Part shown: piece by piece, positions 1 through 7,595 of the stretch
Layout of the letters: each line of letters begins with the position of its first letter
Position numbering within the stretch: the first letter of the stretch is position 1
Origin: JAENVT01 sp040006755
Lineage (GTDB): Bacteria > Actinomycetota > Acidimicrobiia > Acidimicrobiales > Ilumatobacteraceae
Length of the DNA stretch: 57,943 bases
Assembly: GCA_040006755.1 (NCBI GenBank)
Contig: JBDTWJ010000002.1
Coordinates: 1 to 57,943, forward strand
Direction: 5' to 3'
Program-made: the position numbers and the translations under genes
The notes under the pieces: model-generated
Databases searched by the model: none
Told to the model about the DNA's origin: nothing
The model's input: the letters and a program-made list of their open reading frames with translations, nothing else

Positions 1-272
1 TCGCAGTCGTAGTACGCCTCGCGCACGAACTGTCGATCGCCACTGGTGTCGCCCTTGCGCCAAACCTCTTGTCTGCTGCGACTCCAGTAGACCATTCGCC
101 CCTGCTCCAGCGTCATCCGCAGGGTCTCGGCGTTCATCCACGCCAGCATCAGCACGGCCTTCGTCTCGACATCCTGGGCGATGGCCGCGACCAGACCTAC
201 GTCGTCGTACTTCACGACCGACAGTTGCTCGGGAGTTGCGTCGATCTTGACCCCGCTCGGCATGGGCGACAT
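1..272 (-). CDS. hisI: Phosphoribosyl-AMP cyclohydrolase, 3' end beyond the window
   Basis: HisI opens the ring of phosphoribosyl-AMP, the third step of histidine synthesis. Reading the minus strand from 272 gives about 90 residues. They include the family blocks YWSRSRQEVWRKGDTSG and YYDCD, where Asp-Cys-Asp are metal ligands. The frame is open to the window edge, so the last part of the protein, with the remaining zinc cysteines, is missing. Two starts are possible: ATG at 272 (MSPMPSG) or ATG at 263 (MPSG). Neither has a clear Shine-Dalgarno sequence. It lies about 40 bp downstream of the GroES-like gene in the same direction, so it is probably the distal gene of the his operon. The call is firm; the start is uncertain by three codons. 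Confidence 0.9.
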   Translation of the reverse strand, partial: MSPMPSGVKIDATPEQLSVVKYDDVGLVAAIAQDVETKAVLMLAWMNAETLRMTLEQGRMVYWSRSRQEVWRKGDTSGDRQFVREAYYDC

Positions 273-312
273 GCTACGGCGCGACAACGTCGGCGCCCCC
301 GGCAAATAGCGG

Positions 313-639
313 CTACAGGTACAGGCCGGTGCTGGCTTCGATACGACTCGCAGCCACAGCGTGGAGGTCGCGCTCGCGCAGCATGATGTAGTCGTTGCCG
401 CCGACCTCGACCTCGTAACGATCGTCGGGACTGAACAGCACACGGTCGCCCACCTCGGCGGACCGCACGTTCTGGCCGAGCGCGACAACCTCTGCCCACA
501 CCAGCCGCTTGGACACCTGTGCCGTCGCGGGAATCAGGATTCCACCCGATGATCGACGCTCGCCGTCTTTGTCGGGGATGTGTACCAGCAGCCGATCGTT
601 GAGCATCTTGATCGGCAGCTTTTCGTCGTGCAGGGCCAC
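313..639 (-). CDS. GroES/Cpn10-like protein, divergent
   Basis: This 108-residue protein has the chaperonin-10 fold signature. LNDRLLVHIPDK near the start matches the first Cpn10 strand, SSGGILIPATA matches the mobile loop that touches GroEL, and VVALGQN plus VGDRVLFSPDD match the rest of the barrel. The usual KPQxGxVxAVG segment is altered to SKRLVWAEVVALG, and an unrelated C-terminal tail (RIEASTGLYL) follows. No groEL is in the window. It sits 28 bp after an aldo/keto reductase and before hisI, an unusual place for a co-chaperonin. The start is GTG at 639; an ATG twelve codons in (606) is an alternative. I infer a GroES paralogue of unknown partner, not the main co-chaperonin. Confidence 0.8.
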   Translation of the reverse strand: MALHDEKLPIKMLNDRLLVHIPDKDGERRSSGGILIPATAQVSKRLVWAEVVALGQNVRSAEVGDRVLFSPDDRYEVEVGGNDYIMLRERDLHAVAASRIEASTGLYL

Positions 640-667
640 GGCCGCAGGGTATCGCCGTCGCGATTGC

Positions 668-1654
668 TTACGCCACCGCGCGGTCGATCCTGGCCATGAC
701 CTCCGGGGTCAGCAGTGGAACGATGTCGATGGCGGCGAAGTTCTCGACGACCTGGCCGGGTCGACTGGCACCGGTGATGACAGTCGACACGCGGGGGTTC
801 ACCGCACACCAGGCCAGCGACATCTGCGCCAGAGTGCATCCGAGTTCCTCGGCGATCGGGCGCAGCCGGTCGACCTTGACCAGCGTGGTCTTGTCGGACA
901 ACATGGAATTGAGCCACTCGTAGCCCGGCAGGGCGCCACGTGAATCGGCCGGGATCCCCTGCTGATACTTGCCCGTGAGCAAGCCCGATGCGAGCGGGCT
1001 CCAGATCGTGGTGCCGATTCCGATCTCTTCGTACAACCCCGCGTACTCCTTCTCGACCTTGTCGCGGTCGAGCAGGTTGTATTGCGGCTGCTCCATCACG
1101 GGCTTGTGCAGATGATGGCGTTCAGCGATCTCCCACGCCGCACGAATCTCGTCGGCCTGCCATTCACTCGTGCCCCAGTACAGCGCCTTGCCCGACGCGA
1201 TGATCTCGTGCATCGCCCAGACGGTCTCCTCGATCGGCGTCTCGGGATCGGCCCGGTGACAGTAGATGAGATCGATGAAGTCGAGACCGAGGCGCTCGAG
1301 CGATCCGTCGATCGCTTGCAACAAGTACTTCCGATTCAGCGTGTTGCTCATGTTGGGGACCCGATCGATCCCCCAGAAGAACTTGGAGCTGATCACGTAG
1401 TGAGACCGACGCCAACCCAGCTCGCGGATGACTCGGCCCATGATGGCCTCGCTCTCGCCGGCGGCGTATGCCTCGGCGTTGTCGAAGAAGTTGCACCCAG
1501 CGTCGAACGCCGTCTGCATGCACTCCATGGCGAGATCGTCCTTCATCTGGTTGTCGAACGACACCCAACTACCGAACGAGAACAAGGACAACTTCAAGCC
1601 GCTGCGCCCCAGCCGGCGGTACACCATCTTGTCTTTCGCGGTCTTGACAGACAT
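668..1654 (-). CDS. Aldo/keto reductase, Kv-beta/YghZ-like
   Basis: This is a 328-residue (alpha/beta)8 NADPH-dependent oxidoreductase. The catalytic tetrad is intact: Asp58 and Tyr63 in FFDNAEAYAAG, Lys91 in VISSKFFWG and His133 in IYCHRADP. The opening YRRLGRSGLKLSLFSFGSW and the C-terminal VITGASRPGQVVEN are typical of the potassium-channel beta-subunit branch (AKR6/AKR14), whose soluble members reduce aldehydes and ketones. The substrate cannot be read from sequence. It starts 15 bp after hisF and is followed at 28 bp by the GroES-like gene, so it is probably co-transcribed with the his genes although it has no known histidine role. Confidence 0.9.
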   Translation of the reverse strand: MSVKTAKDKMVYRRLGRSGLKLSLFSFGSWVSFDNQMKDDLAMECMQTAFDAGCNFFDNAEAYAAGESEAIMGRVIRELGWRRSHYVISSKFFWGIDRVPNMSNTLNRKYLLQAIDGSLERLGLDFIDLIYCHRADPETPIEETVWAMHEIIASGKALYWGTSEWQADEIRAAWEIAERHHLHKPVMEQPQYNLLDRDKVEKEYAGLYEEIGIGTTIWSPLASGLLTGKYQQGIPADSRGALPGYEWLNSMLSDKTTLVKVDRLRPIAEELGCTLAQMSLAWCAVNPRVSTVITGASRPGQVVENFAAIDIVPLLTPEVMARIDRAVA

Positions 1655-1669
1655 GGCAATACTCCTCTT

Positions 1670-2452
1670 TTAGGTGACATCTCGTGTGGCAATTGGACGA
1701 ACGTTGATACCGGCGGCCGCCATCGCAGCCTTGGCGTCGGCGATTACGTGCTCGCCGAAATGGAAGATGCTGGCGGCCAACACACCGGTTGCGCCACCAT
1801 CGACGATCCCTTCAACAAGGTGTTGCATCGTACCGACTCCCCCGCTGGCGATGACTGGCACATTGACATTTTCGGCGACTGCCGAGGTGAGTTCGATGTC
1901 GAAGCCTTCGCGGGTGCCGTCGCGGTCCATCGATGTCAGCAGGATCTCGCCGGCTCCGAGCCTCGCGGCCCTGACCGCCCAGTCGAGTGCGTCGAGCCCG
2001 GTCGGTGTGCGACCGCCGTGCAAGTAGACGTCGAACCCCAATCCGCCGGCGCGCCGCTTTGCGTCGATCGCGCACACGCAACACTGCGAGCCGAACTCGG
2101 CAGCGATCTCGCTGATCAGTTCTGGCCGCTGCACGGCCGCGGTGTTGACACTGACCTTGTCGGCTCCCGCGCGCAGCATGCGCCTGGCGTCGTGGACGGT
2201 GCGTATCCCTCCGCCGACGGTCAACGGAATGAACACCTGCTCGGCAGCTCGGTAGACCACATCCACCATCGTCTCGCGGGCGTCCGACGATGCGGTGATG
2301 TCGAGAAACACCAGCTCATCGGCACCTTCTGCGTCATATCGGGTAGCGAGCTCGACGGGGTCGCCGGCGTCGCGAAGCCCGACGAAGTTGATCCCCTTCA
2401 CGACACGACCGTTGGTCACGTCGAGACACGGAATCACGCGAGCAACCCTCAT
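1670..2452 (-). CDS. hisF: Imidazole glycerol phosphate synthase, cyclase subunit
   Basis: HisF is the (beta/alpha)8 cyclase subunit of IGP synthase. It uses ammonia from HisH to turn PRFAR into imidazole glycerol phosphate and AICAR. The 260-residue protein has the standard length. The catalytic pair Asp11 (VIPCLD) and Asp130 (CAIDAKR) and the phosphate loops TVGGGIR and ASGGVG are all present. Its ATG overlaps the hisA stop by four bases (ATGA), implying translational coupling. HisH, its partner, is encoded two genes upstream. Confidence 0.97.
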   Translation of the reverse strand: MRVARVIPCLDVTNGRVVKGINFVGLRDAGDPVELATRYDAEGADELVFLDITASSDARETMVDVVYRAAEQVFIPLTVGGGIRTVHDARRMLRAGADKVSVNTAAVQRPELISEIAAEFGSQCCVCAIDAKRRAGGLGFDVYLHGGRTPTGLDALDWAVRAARLGAGEILLTSMDRDGTREGFDIELTSAVAENVNVPVIASGGVGTMQHLVEGIVDGGATGVLAASIFHFGEHVIADAKAAMAAAGINVRPIATRDVT

Positions 2453-3165
2453 GGGCGTAGCGCCTTCAACGCCTCGGCAACGGTGAAGCGTCCTTCGTAG
2501 ATCGCCTTGCCGGTGATGATGCCACCGATGCCGGGCACGGCCGCGAGCGCGCTGATGTCGGCCAGCGACGCTACGCCTCCGCTAGCAATGACTGGTGCGC
2601 TCGACGACGCTGCGACGGCGGCAAGGCCGTCGATGTCGGGCCCTTCCAGCATGCCGTCGCGGGCGATGTCGGTGATGACGAAAGCGCTCGCCGAAGGGAA
2701 CCAACCCAACGCCTCGTCGAGGGTCACACCGGCGCCCTCTGTCCATCCGTGCACGGCGACCTCACCGTCGCGGTGATCGAGACCGACAGCAACATCGATC
2801 ACCTGCGTCGCTGCTTCGACAAGCTCAGGGCGTTGGATCGCCGCTGAGCCCATCACGACTCTGGCCACACCCGCATCGGCCAACTGTTGGGCGTCGGCCA
2901 CTGCGCGTACACCTCCACCGGTCTGCACCAGTGCGCGACCGATGAGCGCCGAGGCGATCTCGGCAACAACGGAGCGGTTCTGGGGCGAACCCGAACGTGC
3001 TGCGTCGAGATCGACAACGTGAATCCACGTCGCCCCCGCATCAGCGAACGAGCGTGCCACCGCGACGGGATCGCTGCCGTACACCTTCGCGTTGCCGTAG
3101 TCGCCTTGCGTGAGGCGCACAACCTGACCGTCACTGAGATCAATTGCTGGAAAGAGTTCGACCAT
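2449..3165 (-). CDS. hisA: ProFAR isomerase (HisA; possibly bifunctional PriA)
   Basis: This is a 238-residue (beta/alpha)8 isomerase that converts ProFAR to PRFAR. The start at 3165 gives MVELFPAIDLSDGQVVRL, the normal family N-terminus, and shares one base with the hisH stop (TGATG). An upstream ATG in the same frame would add 69 residues of hisH antisense and is rejected. Asp9, the GGGVR loop, the GLDHRDG segment near residue 130 and the C-terminal ASGGVASLADI/GIGGIITGKAIYEG phosphate site are visible. In many actinobacteria this gene is priA and also performs the TrpF reaction. The window cannot settle that because no trp genes are present. Confidence 0.95.
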   Translation of the reverse strand: MVELFPAIDLSDGQVVRLTQGDYGNAKVYGSDPVAVARSFADAGATWIHVVDLDAARSGSPQNRSVVAEIASALIGRALVQTGGGVRAVADAQQLADAGVARVVMGSAAIQRPELVEAATQVIDVAVGLDHRDGEVAVHGWTEGAGVTLDEALGWFPSASAFVITDIARDGMLEGPDIDGLAAVAASSSAPVIASGGVASLADISALAAVPGIGGIITGKAIYEGRFTVAEALKALRP

Positions 3166-3803
3166 CACGTCACCATTGCCTCCGCTGCAATGCGGACGAA
3201 GTTGCCGAGCATCGCAATGCCCCACTCGCCCGACTTCTCTGGATGGAACTGCGTAGCGAACACGTTGTCCTGGCGGAATGCAGCATTGACCACGCCGCCG
3301 TACGTGCATGTTGCCGTAATCGCCGCGGGATCCTCTGGAACGGCATGCAGTGAATGCACGAAGTACACCCAAGCATCCGCAGACATGCCGGTGAACATCG
3401 GATCATCGGGTGCCTCCAGCGTGAGCAGGTTCCACTGCATCTGAGGTCGCGGCAGGTCTGTACCCAACCACGTGATGGTGCCGGGGATAACGCCGAGGCC
3501 GATCGCCGAGTCGTCTTCCTCACTGCTGTCGAACAACATCTGCATCCCGACGCAGATGCCGAGGAAGGGACGGCCACTGTCAACCGCGTGTTCGACAGCA
3601 TCTTCGAGATCAGCGTCGCGCAGCGCGGCCATGCACGCCCCGAACGCGCCGACGCCTGGCAGCACTACTGCCTGCGCGTCGGCAATGAGCCCGTGGTCGA
3701 CCGTGAGGCGAGCGTCGGCCCCGCATCGTTGCAATGCCTTCTGCGCCGAACGCAGGTTGCCGATCCCATAATCGAGCACGGCGATGAGTGGTCGGTCGGC
3801 CAT
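3165..3803 (-). CDS. hisH: IGP synthase glutaminase subunit
   Basis: HisH is a class I glutamine amidotransferase that feeds ammonia to HisF. The triad is complete: Cys84 in FLGICVGMQ, and His187 with Glu189 in TQFHPEKSGEWG. The oxyanion strand PGVGAF lies near residue 50. Its 212 residues are normal for the family. It starts four bases after hisB ends and its stop overlaps the hisA start, so hisB-hisH-hisA-hisF read as one coupled block. Confidence 0.97.
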   Translation of the reverse strand: MADRPLIAVLDYGIGNLRSAQKALQRCGADARLTVDHGLIADAQAVVLPGVGAFGACMAALRDADLEDAVEHAVDSGRPFLGICVGMQMLFDSSEEDDSAIGLGVIPGTITWLGTDLPRPQMQWNLLTLEAPDDPMFTGMSADAWVYFVHSLHAVPEDPAAITATCTYGGVVNAAFRQDNVFATQFHPEKSGEWGIAMLGNFVRIAAEAMVT

Positions 3804-3807
3804 GGAC

Positions 3808-4398
3808 CTACAGCACGCCCTTGGTCGACGGGACCTGTGCTCCCTCGATACGAACGGCGTCGCGAAGACATCGTGCCAGTCCCTTGAACACGGCCTCGAT
3901 GATGTGATGCACGTTCCGACCGCGCTTCAGCGTGACATGCAACGTGATGCCGGCCGAAGTTGAGAACGACGAGATGGCGTGTTCGGCGAGTTGCGGATCG
4001 AAGGCCGGATTGCCCAGCGGCAGGCATTCGGGCAACTCAACCTCCCACACGACGAACGGGCGACCGGACAGATCGAGCGCGACCTCCACCAACGCCTCGT
4101 CGAGCGGGAACAAGCCACTCGCGAATCGACGTACCCCCGCCTTGTCGCCGAGTGCCTGGCGAAACGCTTCACCCAAACTGATCGCGACGTCTTCGACCGT
4201 GTGATGCGTATCGATGTGCAGGTCGCCGGTGGCGGCCACACGCAGGTCGAAGCCGCCGTGCTTGCCGAGCTGGTCGAGCATGTGATCGTAAAACGGGATG
4301 CCCGTCGAGACGTCGGTCTCGCCTGAGCCATCGAGCTCGATCAACAGATCGATCGACGTCTCCTTCGTGACTCTGTGGACCGTGCCCGTGCGGCTCAT
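3808..4398 (-). CDS. hisB: Imidazoleglycerol-phosphate dehydratase
   Basis: HisB dehydrates imidazole glycerol phosphate to imidazole acetol phosphate, using a Mn site built from histidines and glutamates. Both metal motifs are visible: DTHHTVEDVAISLGEAF and GRNVHHIIEAVFKGLA. The correct start is ATG at 4398 (MSRTGTVHRVTKETSI), which overlaps the hisC stop by four bases and gives the monofunctional length of 196 residues. A longer open frame upstream of this ATG is only the shadow of hisC, so this is not the HisB phosphatase fusion of enterobacteria. Confidence 0.97.
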   Translation of the reverse strand: MSRTGTVHRVTKETSIDLLIELDGSGETDVSTGIPFYDHMLDQLGKHGGFDLRVAATGDLHIDTHHTVEDVAISLGEAFRQALGDKAGVRRFASGLFPLDEALVEVALDLSGRPFVVWEVELPECLPLGNPAFDPQLAEHAISSFSTSAGITLHVTLKRGRNVHHIIEAVFKGLARCLRDAVRIEGAQVPSTKGVL

Positions 4399-5486
4399 TG
4401 CACGATCTCGCTGATCGCTGCGAGAAACTGGTCGTTCTCCTCCGGTGTGCCGACGGTGACGCGCAGGCAATCGGTGAGGCGCGGCCATCCCGAGCAGTCG
4501 CGAATCAAGATGCTTCGGTCGAGCAGTTCCTGCCAGACCTGTCGACCGACCTTGTGACGTGGGCGGAACAGGATGAAGTTGGCACCGCTGGGAAAGACGT
4601 CGAGCGTCAGGCTGCGTAGCGTCGTCGAGATGCGTTGACGCTCGGAGACGATCTGCTCGACGCGGGCATCCATGTCGTCGGTGAACTGCAACGCCAACCG
4701 ACCCGCGATCTGCTTGGCCGCATCGAGATGATACGGCAAGGCAACCTTGTCGAGCTCGGCGACGAGCCACGAGGGCCCGATGACGTAGCCCAGTCTGCTG
4801 GCTGCCATCGACCATGTCTTCGAAAACGTCCTGGTGACGACCAGCGGCGTCGACTCATCGACCATGGTCAGTGCCGACCAGTCGGCGAACTGGCCATACG
4901 CCTCGTCGACCACCAAGAGCCCCGGTTCCGCTGCGAGCACGGCACGAACGTTGTCGACGGGCTCGACGAGACCCGTCGGGTTGTTGGGTGAACACAAGAA
5001 GGTGACCGCTGGTTGGGTTTCGTGGATCAACCCGACGGCGGAGCCGGCATCGAGTCGGAAATCGGGTCCGCGCTCGCCTTCGACCACGGTCGATCCGGTC
5101 ACTCGGGCGATGTGACCGTGCATCTGGTAGGTCGGTTCGAACGTGACTACCCGGCGACCCGCGCCTGCGTAGGCGAGCAACAATGTTTGCAGCACCTCGT
5201 TGGAACCGTTGGCCGCGAACACCTGGTCGGGTCGTACGTGATGCGAATCAGCGATCGCCGCGCGAAGCGCCGAGGCACTGCGGTCGGGATAGCGATGCCA
5301 TTCGACACGCGACAGTTCCGCTGCAAAGGCATCGCGCCAAGCGGCCGGTGGCGGAGTCGGTGCCTCATTGGTGTTGAGGCGAATGCGCACGTCGACCTGG
5401 GGCGAGTGATACCCCTCGAGAGCTCGCAGATCGTCGCGTACCGTCACCGAATGCACAGTGGGCCACGATACCGACACCGTCGTCAT
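4395..5486 (-). CDS. hisC: Histidinol-phosphate aminotransferase
   Basis: HisC is a PLP-dependent fold type I aminotransferase acting on imidazole acetol phosphate. Visible elements are RLNTNEAP, NGSNEVLQ, CSPNNPTG (cofactor phosphate and ring contacts), VVDEAYGQF, and the PLP lysine (Lys223) in TFSKTWSMAASRLGY. I chose ATG at 5486 (MTTVSVSW) because a GGAG lies nine bases upstream. In-frame ATGs at 5501 and 5528 would add 5 or 14 residues. It is the first his gene in this run, so the operon promoter should lie in or near the 44-bp gap to the divergent small ORF at 5531. Confidence 0.96.
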   Translation of the reverse strand: MTTVSVSWPTVHSVTVRDDLRALEGYHSPQVDVRIRLNTNEAPTPPPAAWRDAFAAELSRVEWHRYPDRSASALRAAIADSHHVRPDQVFAANGSNEVLQTLLLAYAGAGRRVVTFEPTYQMHGHIARVTGSTVVEGERGPDFRLDAGSAVGLIHETQPAVTFLCSPNNPTGLVEPVDNVRAVLAAEPGLLVVDEAYGQFADWSALTMVDESTPLVVTRTFSKTWSMAASRLGYVIGPSWLVAELDKVALPYHLDAAKQIAGRLALQFTDDMDARVEQIVSERQRISTTLRSLTLDVFPSGANFILFRPRHKVGRQVWQELLDRSILIRDCSGWPRLTDCLRVTVGTPEENDQFLAAISEIVQ

Positions 5487-5530
5487 CCAGGGAGGCTCCA
5501 TTTGGATGAGGAACGCGCCAGACTGCAAAG

Positions 5531-5725
5531 ATGAACGACCCGGTCGCGGCCACTCTGACGGTAATCGCCGAACACGTAGAGCGGTATCGGCAACAGCTGG
5601 CCGAGGTCGGTCCGCTCGGAATTCCCACCGGCCGAGATGACCTCCGTGCGGCGGTCGGCGAGGCGGAACAGGGCCTACGAAATGCTGAGCGGCTGATTAG
5701 AAGGGCTTTGAAGCTGATCGACTGA
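5531..5725 (+). CDS. Small helical protein of unknown function
   Basis: This is a possible 64-residue protein (MNDPVAATLTVIAEHVERYR and onward) divergent from hisC. It looks like two amphipathic helices around a Gly-Pro turn (LGIPTGRDD), ends in RRALKLID, and has no cysteine or membrane segment. Favouring a real gene are its place between hisC and a good hairpin, its protein-like composition, and the lack of any other candidate on either strand. Against it, no strong ribosome binding site precedes the ATG. I do not recognise the family. Confidence 0.5.
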   Translation: MNDPVAATLTVIAEHVERYRQQLAEVGPLGIPTGRDDLRAAVGEAEQGLRNAERLIRRALKLID

Positions 5726-5757
5726 AAGCCCGCGTAAACACTGGGGTGAACGCGGCG

Positions 5758-5780
5758 ACGGCCCCGCAGAACGGGGCCGT
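5758..5780. terminator. Hairpin between convergent genes, likely two-way terminator
   Basis: A perfect 9-bp stem (ACGGCCCCG / CGGGGCCGT) closes a 5-base CAGAA loop. It lies 32 bp after the small ORF ending at 5725 and 127 bp after the end of nth on the other strand, where either transcript should stop. No clean T-run follows in either direction, so it may need help to terminate. Apart from a weaker CCGCGT/ACGCGG pair just upstream (5730-5755), I see nothing else in 5726-5907. Confidence 0.6.
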
Positions 5781-5907
5781 CACTCTTGCAATGCCAGGCG
5801 GCGGATCCCGGCATCGCCCGCAAACCAGGTGGCGGGAACCTGGTTGGTCTGGTCACTATACACCGAATATGAATGTGCGCAAGATGCCACAATCCGTGGT
5901 ATTTGCC

Positions 5908-6588
5908 CTATTTTCGTGACGCTCGGCGCGGGACTCGTGAACTTGGACAGATGTCCTCCAAGGCACAATCCGCGCACTTCGGTTGCTTCGCATCGCAGAT
6001 CCGGCGGCCATGAAGAATCATCCGCAGACTGAACGGCCCCCACTCGGGCCGCGGCAAGAAACTGTCAAGTTCGAGCTCAAGCTTCACCGGGTCCTCGAGA
6101 GCGCTGAGACCCAAACGCCTCGAGAGCCTGCCGACGTGAGTGTCGACAGGTAGCCCTGGCAGGCCGAACGCGACACTGCGTACGACGTTGCCGGTCTTGC
6201 GCCCGACGCCTGGCAAGGTGACCAAGTCCTCGAGCTCGGTGGGGACCTCGCCGTCGAAGCGGTCGATCAGTGCTCGAGCCATCCCGATCAAACTCTTCGT
6301 CTTGTTCTGGTAGAAGCCGGTCGATCGGATGATCGCTTCGACATCGGAGGGAATCGCCGCGGCCAGGCGAGCTGGTTCGGGGTATCGGCCGAATAGCGTA
6401 GGCGTCACCATGTTGACGCGAGCGTCGGTGGTTTGCGCGGAGAGAATCGTGGCTGCGAGCAGTTCAAACGCGTTGGTGTGATCAAGTTCACACAATGCCT
6501 CGGGGTATTCCTCGGTGAGCCGGCGCGCGACCTCCCTCGTGCGGCCTTTCGGCGTGCGCGGCTTGGCCATGCCGTCGACACTATTCAC
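5908..6588 (-). CDS. nth: Endonuclease III (DNA glycosylase/AP lyase)
   Basis: Nth removes oxidised pyrimidines in base excision repair and nicks the abasic site. This 226-residue protein has the helix-hairpin-helix LPGVGRKTGNVV carrying the catalytic Lys131, the catalytic Asp149 in LPVDTHVGRLSRRLG, and the 4Fe-4S loop with Cys198, 205, 208 and 214 in the exact CX6CX2CX5C spacing. M1 at 6588 and M7 at 6570 (MAKPRTPKGR) are both plausible starts. It is divergent from mshD and stands alone. Confidence 0.97.
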   Translation of the reverse strand: MNSVDGMAKPRTPKGRTREVARRLTEEYPEALCELDHTNAFELLAATILSAQTTDARVNMVTPTLFGRYPEPARLAAAIPSDVEAIIRSTGFYQNKTKSLIGMARALIDRFDGEVPTELEDLVTLPGVGRKTGNVVRSVAFGLPGLPVDTHVGRLSRRLGLSALEDPVKLELELDSFLPRPEWGPFSLRMILHGRRICDAKQPKCADCALEDICPSSRVPRRASRK

Positions 6589-6650
6589 ACGAGAGTCGCA
6601 CCGGGAGTGTCAACAGCAGGAGCCGAGACCGCGACGTGGCATTAACCTCA

Positions 6651-7595
6651 ATGAACATGTGGCGAATCGAGACCTCGCGCGAGCTTGGCGACGACGATTT
6701 CAAGGCGGTCAGCATTTTGCTCGAGACCGCCCAGTCTCACGACGGCTCTCCGCCGCTGTCCGACCATCTGTTGTTAGCTCTCGCCCATCGCGGCGGTCCC
6801 GGGTTTGCTGTCGTAATGGCGTTCGATGCGTCCGATCAGCTCGTTGGATATGCGCAGCTCGCACGCGCCAACAACACGACGGTCATCGAGCTGGTCATTA
6901 CACCGAGCGAGCGAGACGAGGTCGAGTCATCGGCTTCACGATTGCTGCGATCAGCGCTCGAGGTCGTTACCTCAGAAGGTGGCGGAACCGTCAACTGGTG
7001 GGTGCACCGACCCGGCGACCGAACCGAGGCCATCGCCGCTGAAGTCGGCCTGAGATTGGGACGGCGATTGCTGCAGATGCGACGCAGCTTGCCGATTCAC
7101 GAGACGACCACCGTCGACACGCGATCGTTCGTCGTCGGGCGGGACGAACAGGAATGGTTGCGCGTCAACAACGCCGCATTCCACGATCATCCCGAGCAGG
7201 GTGGCTGGACGCTCGACACCTTGCGAGACCGTCAAGCCGAACCGTGGTTCGACCCGGAAGGATTTCGGCTTCACGAGCGCGACGGAAAGCTGGCTGCGTT
7301 CTGTTGGACGAAGGTGCACGCCGACGAGTCGCCGCCGATGGGCGAGATCTATGTGATCGCCGTCGACCCGCAGTTCCACGGTCTAGGTCTCGGCAAGGCG
7401 TTGACGATCGCCGGTCTCGAGCACCTCGGCAAGCAAGGGTTGACCGTGGGCATGTTGCACGTCGATGGCGCCAACACTGCGGCCTTGGGGATGTACGAGC
7501 GTCTCGGCTTTACCGTCCATCATGCCGACCACGCCTACGTGGCCAACACGACCACCACCACGAGCGGCACAGATACGACTGGAGCACATCCATGA
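6651..7595 (+). CDS. mshD: Mycothiol synthase
   Basis: MshD acetylates Cys-GlcN-Ins with acetyl-CoA, the last step of mycothiol synthesis. It is a marker for actinobacteria. The protein has two GNAT domains. The C-terminal one carries the diagnostic blocks NNAAFHDHPEQGGWT, WFDPEGFRLHERDGKLAAFC and the acetyl-CoA loop DPQFHGLGLGKALT. The N-terminal domain (about residues 1-150) is the degenerate one, as in the family. The tail is low-complexity Thr (NTTTTTSGTDTTG). ATG at 6651 is used; GTG at 6636 and ATG at 6657 are also possible. The stop overlaps the peptidase start (ATGA). Confidence 0.93.
   Translation: MNMWRIETSRELGDDDFKAVSILLETAQSHDGSPPLSDHLLLALAHRGGPGFAVVMAFDASDQLVGYAQLARANNTTVIELVITPSERDEVESSASRLLRSALEVVTSEGGGTVNWWVHRPGDRTEAIAAEVGLRLGRRLLQMRRSLPIHETTTVDTRSFVVGRDEQEWLRVNNAAFHDHPEQGGWTLDTLRDRQAEPWFDPEGFRLHERDGKLAAFCWTKVHADESPPMGEIYVIAVDPQFHGLGLGKALTIAGLEHLGKQGLTVGMLHVDGANTAALGMYERLGFTVHHADHAYVANTTTTTSGTDTTGAHP

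Noticed and set aside
1082..2500. Long plus-strand open frame (472 codons) opposite hisF and the aldo/keto reductase
   Set aside because: It is antisense to hisF and AKR, both clearly real. The translation has no recognised motif and is rich in His, Arg and Asp, as expected for a GC-rich shadow.
3166..3372. N-terminal extension of hisA by 69 residues
   Set aside because: The extension lies inside hisH. The family start MVELFPAIDL coincides with the hisH stop overlap, so the shorter form is right.
4399..4815. N-terminal extension of hisB, possibly a HisB phosphatase domain
   Set aside because: The added residues are hisC antisense and have no HAD motif; HisB is monofunctional here.
7154..7591. 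N-terminal extension of the M3 peptidase
   Set aside because: This part is a frame-shifted reading of mshD; the ATG at 7592 overlaps the mshD stop as expected.
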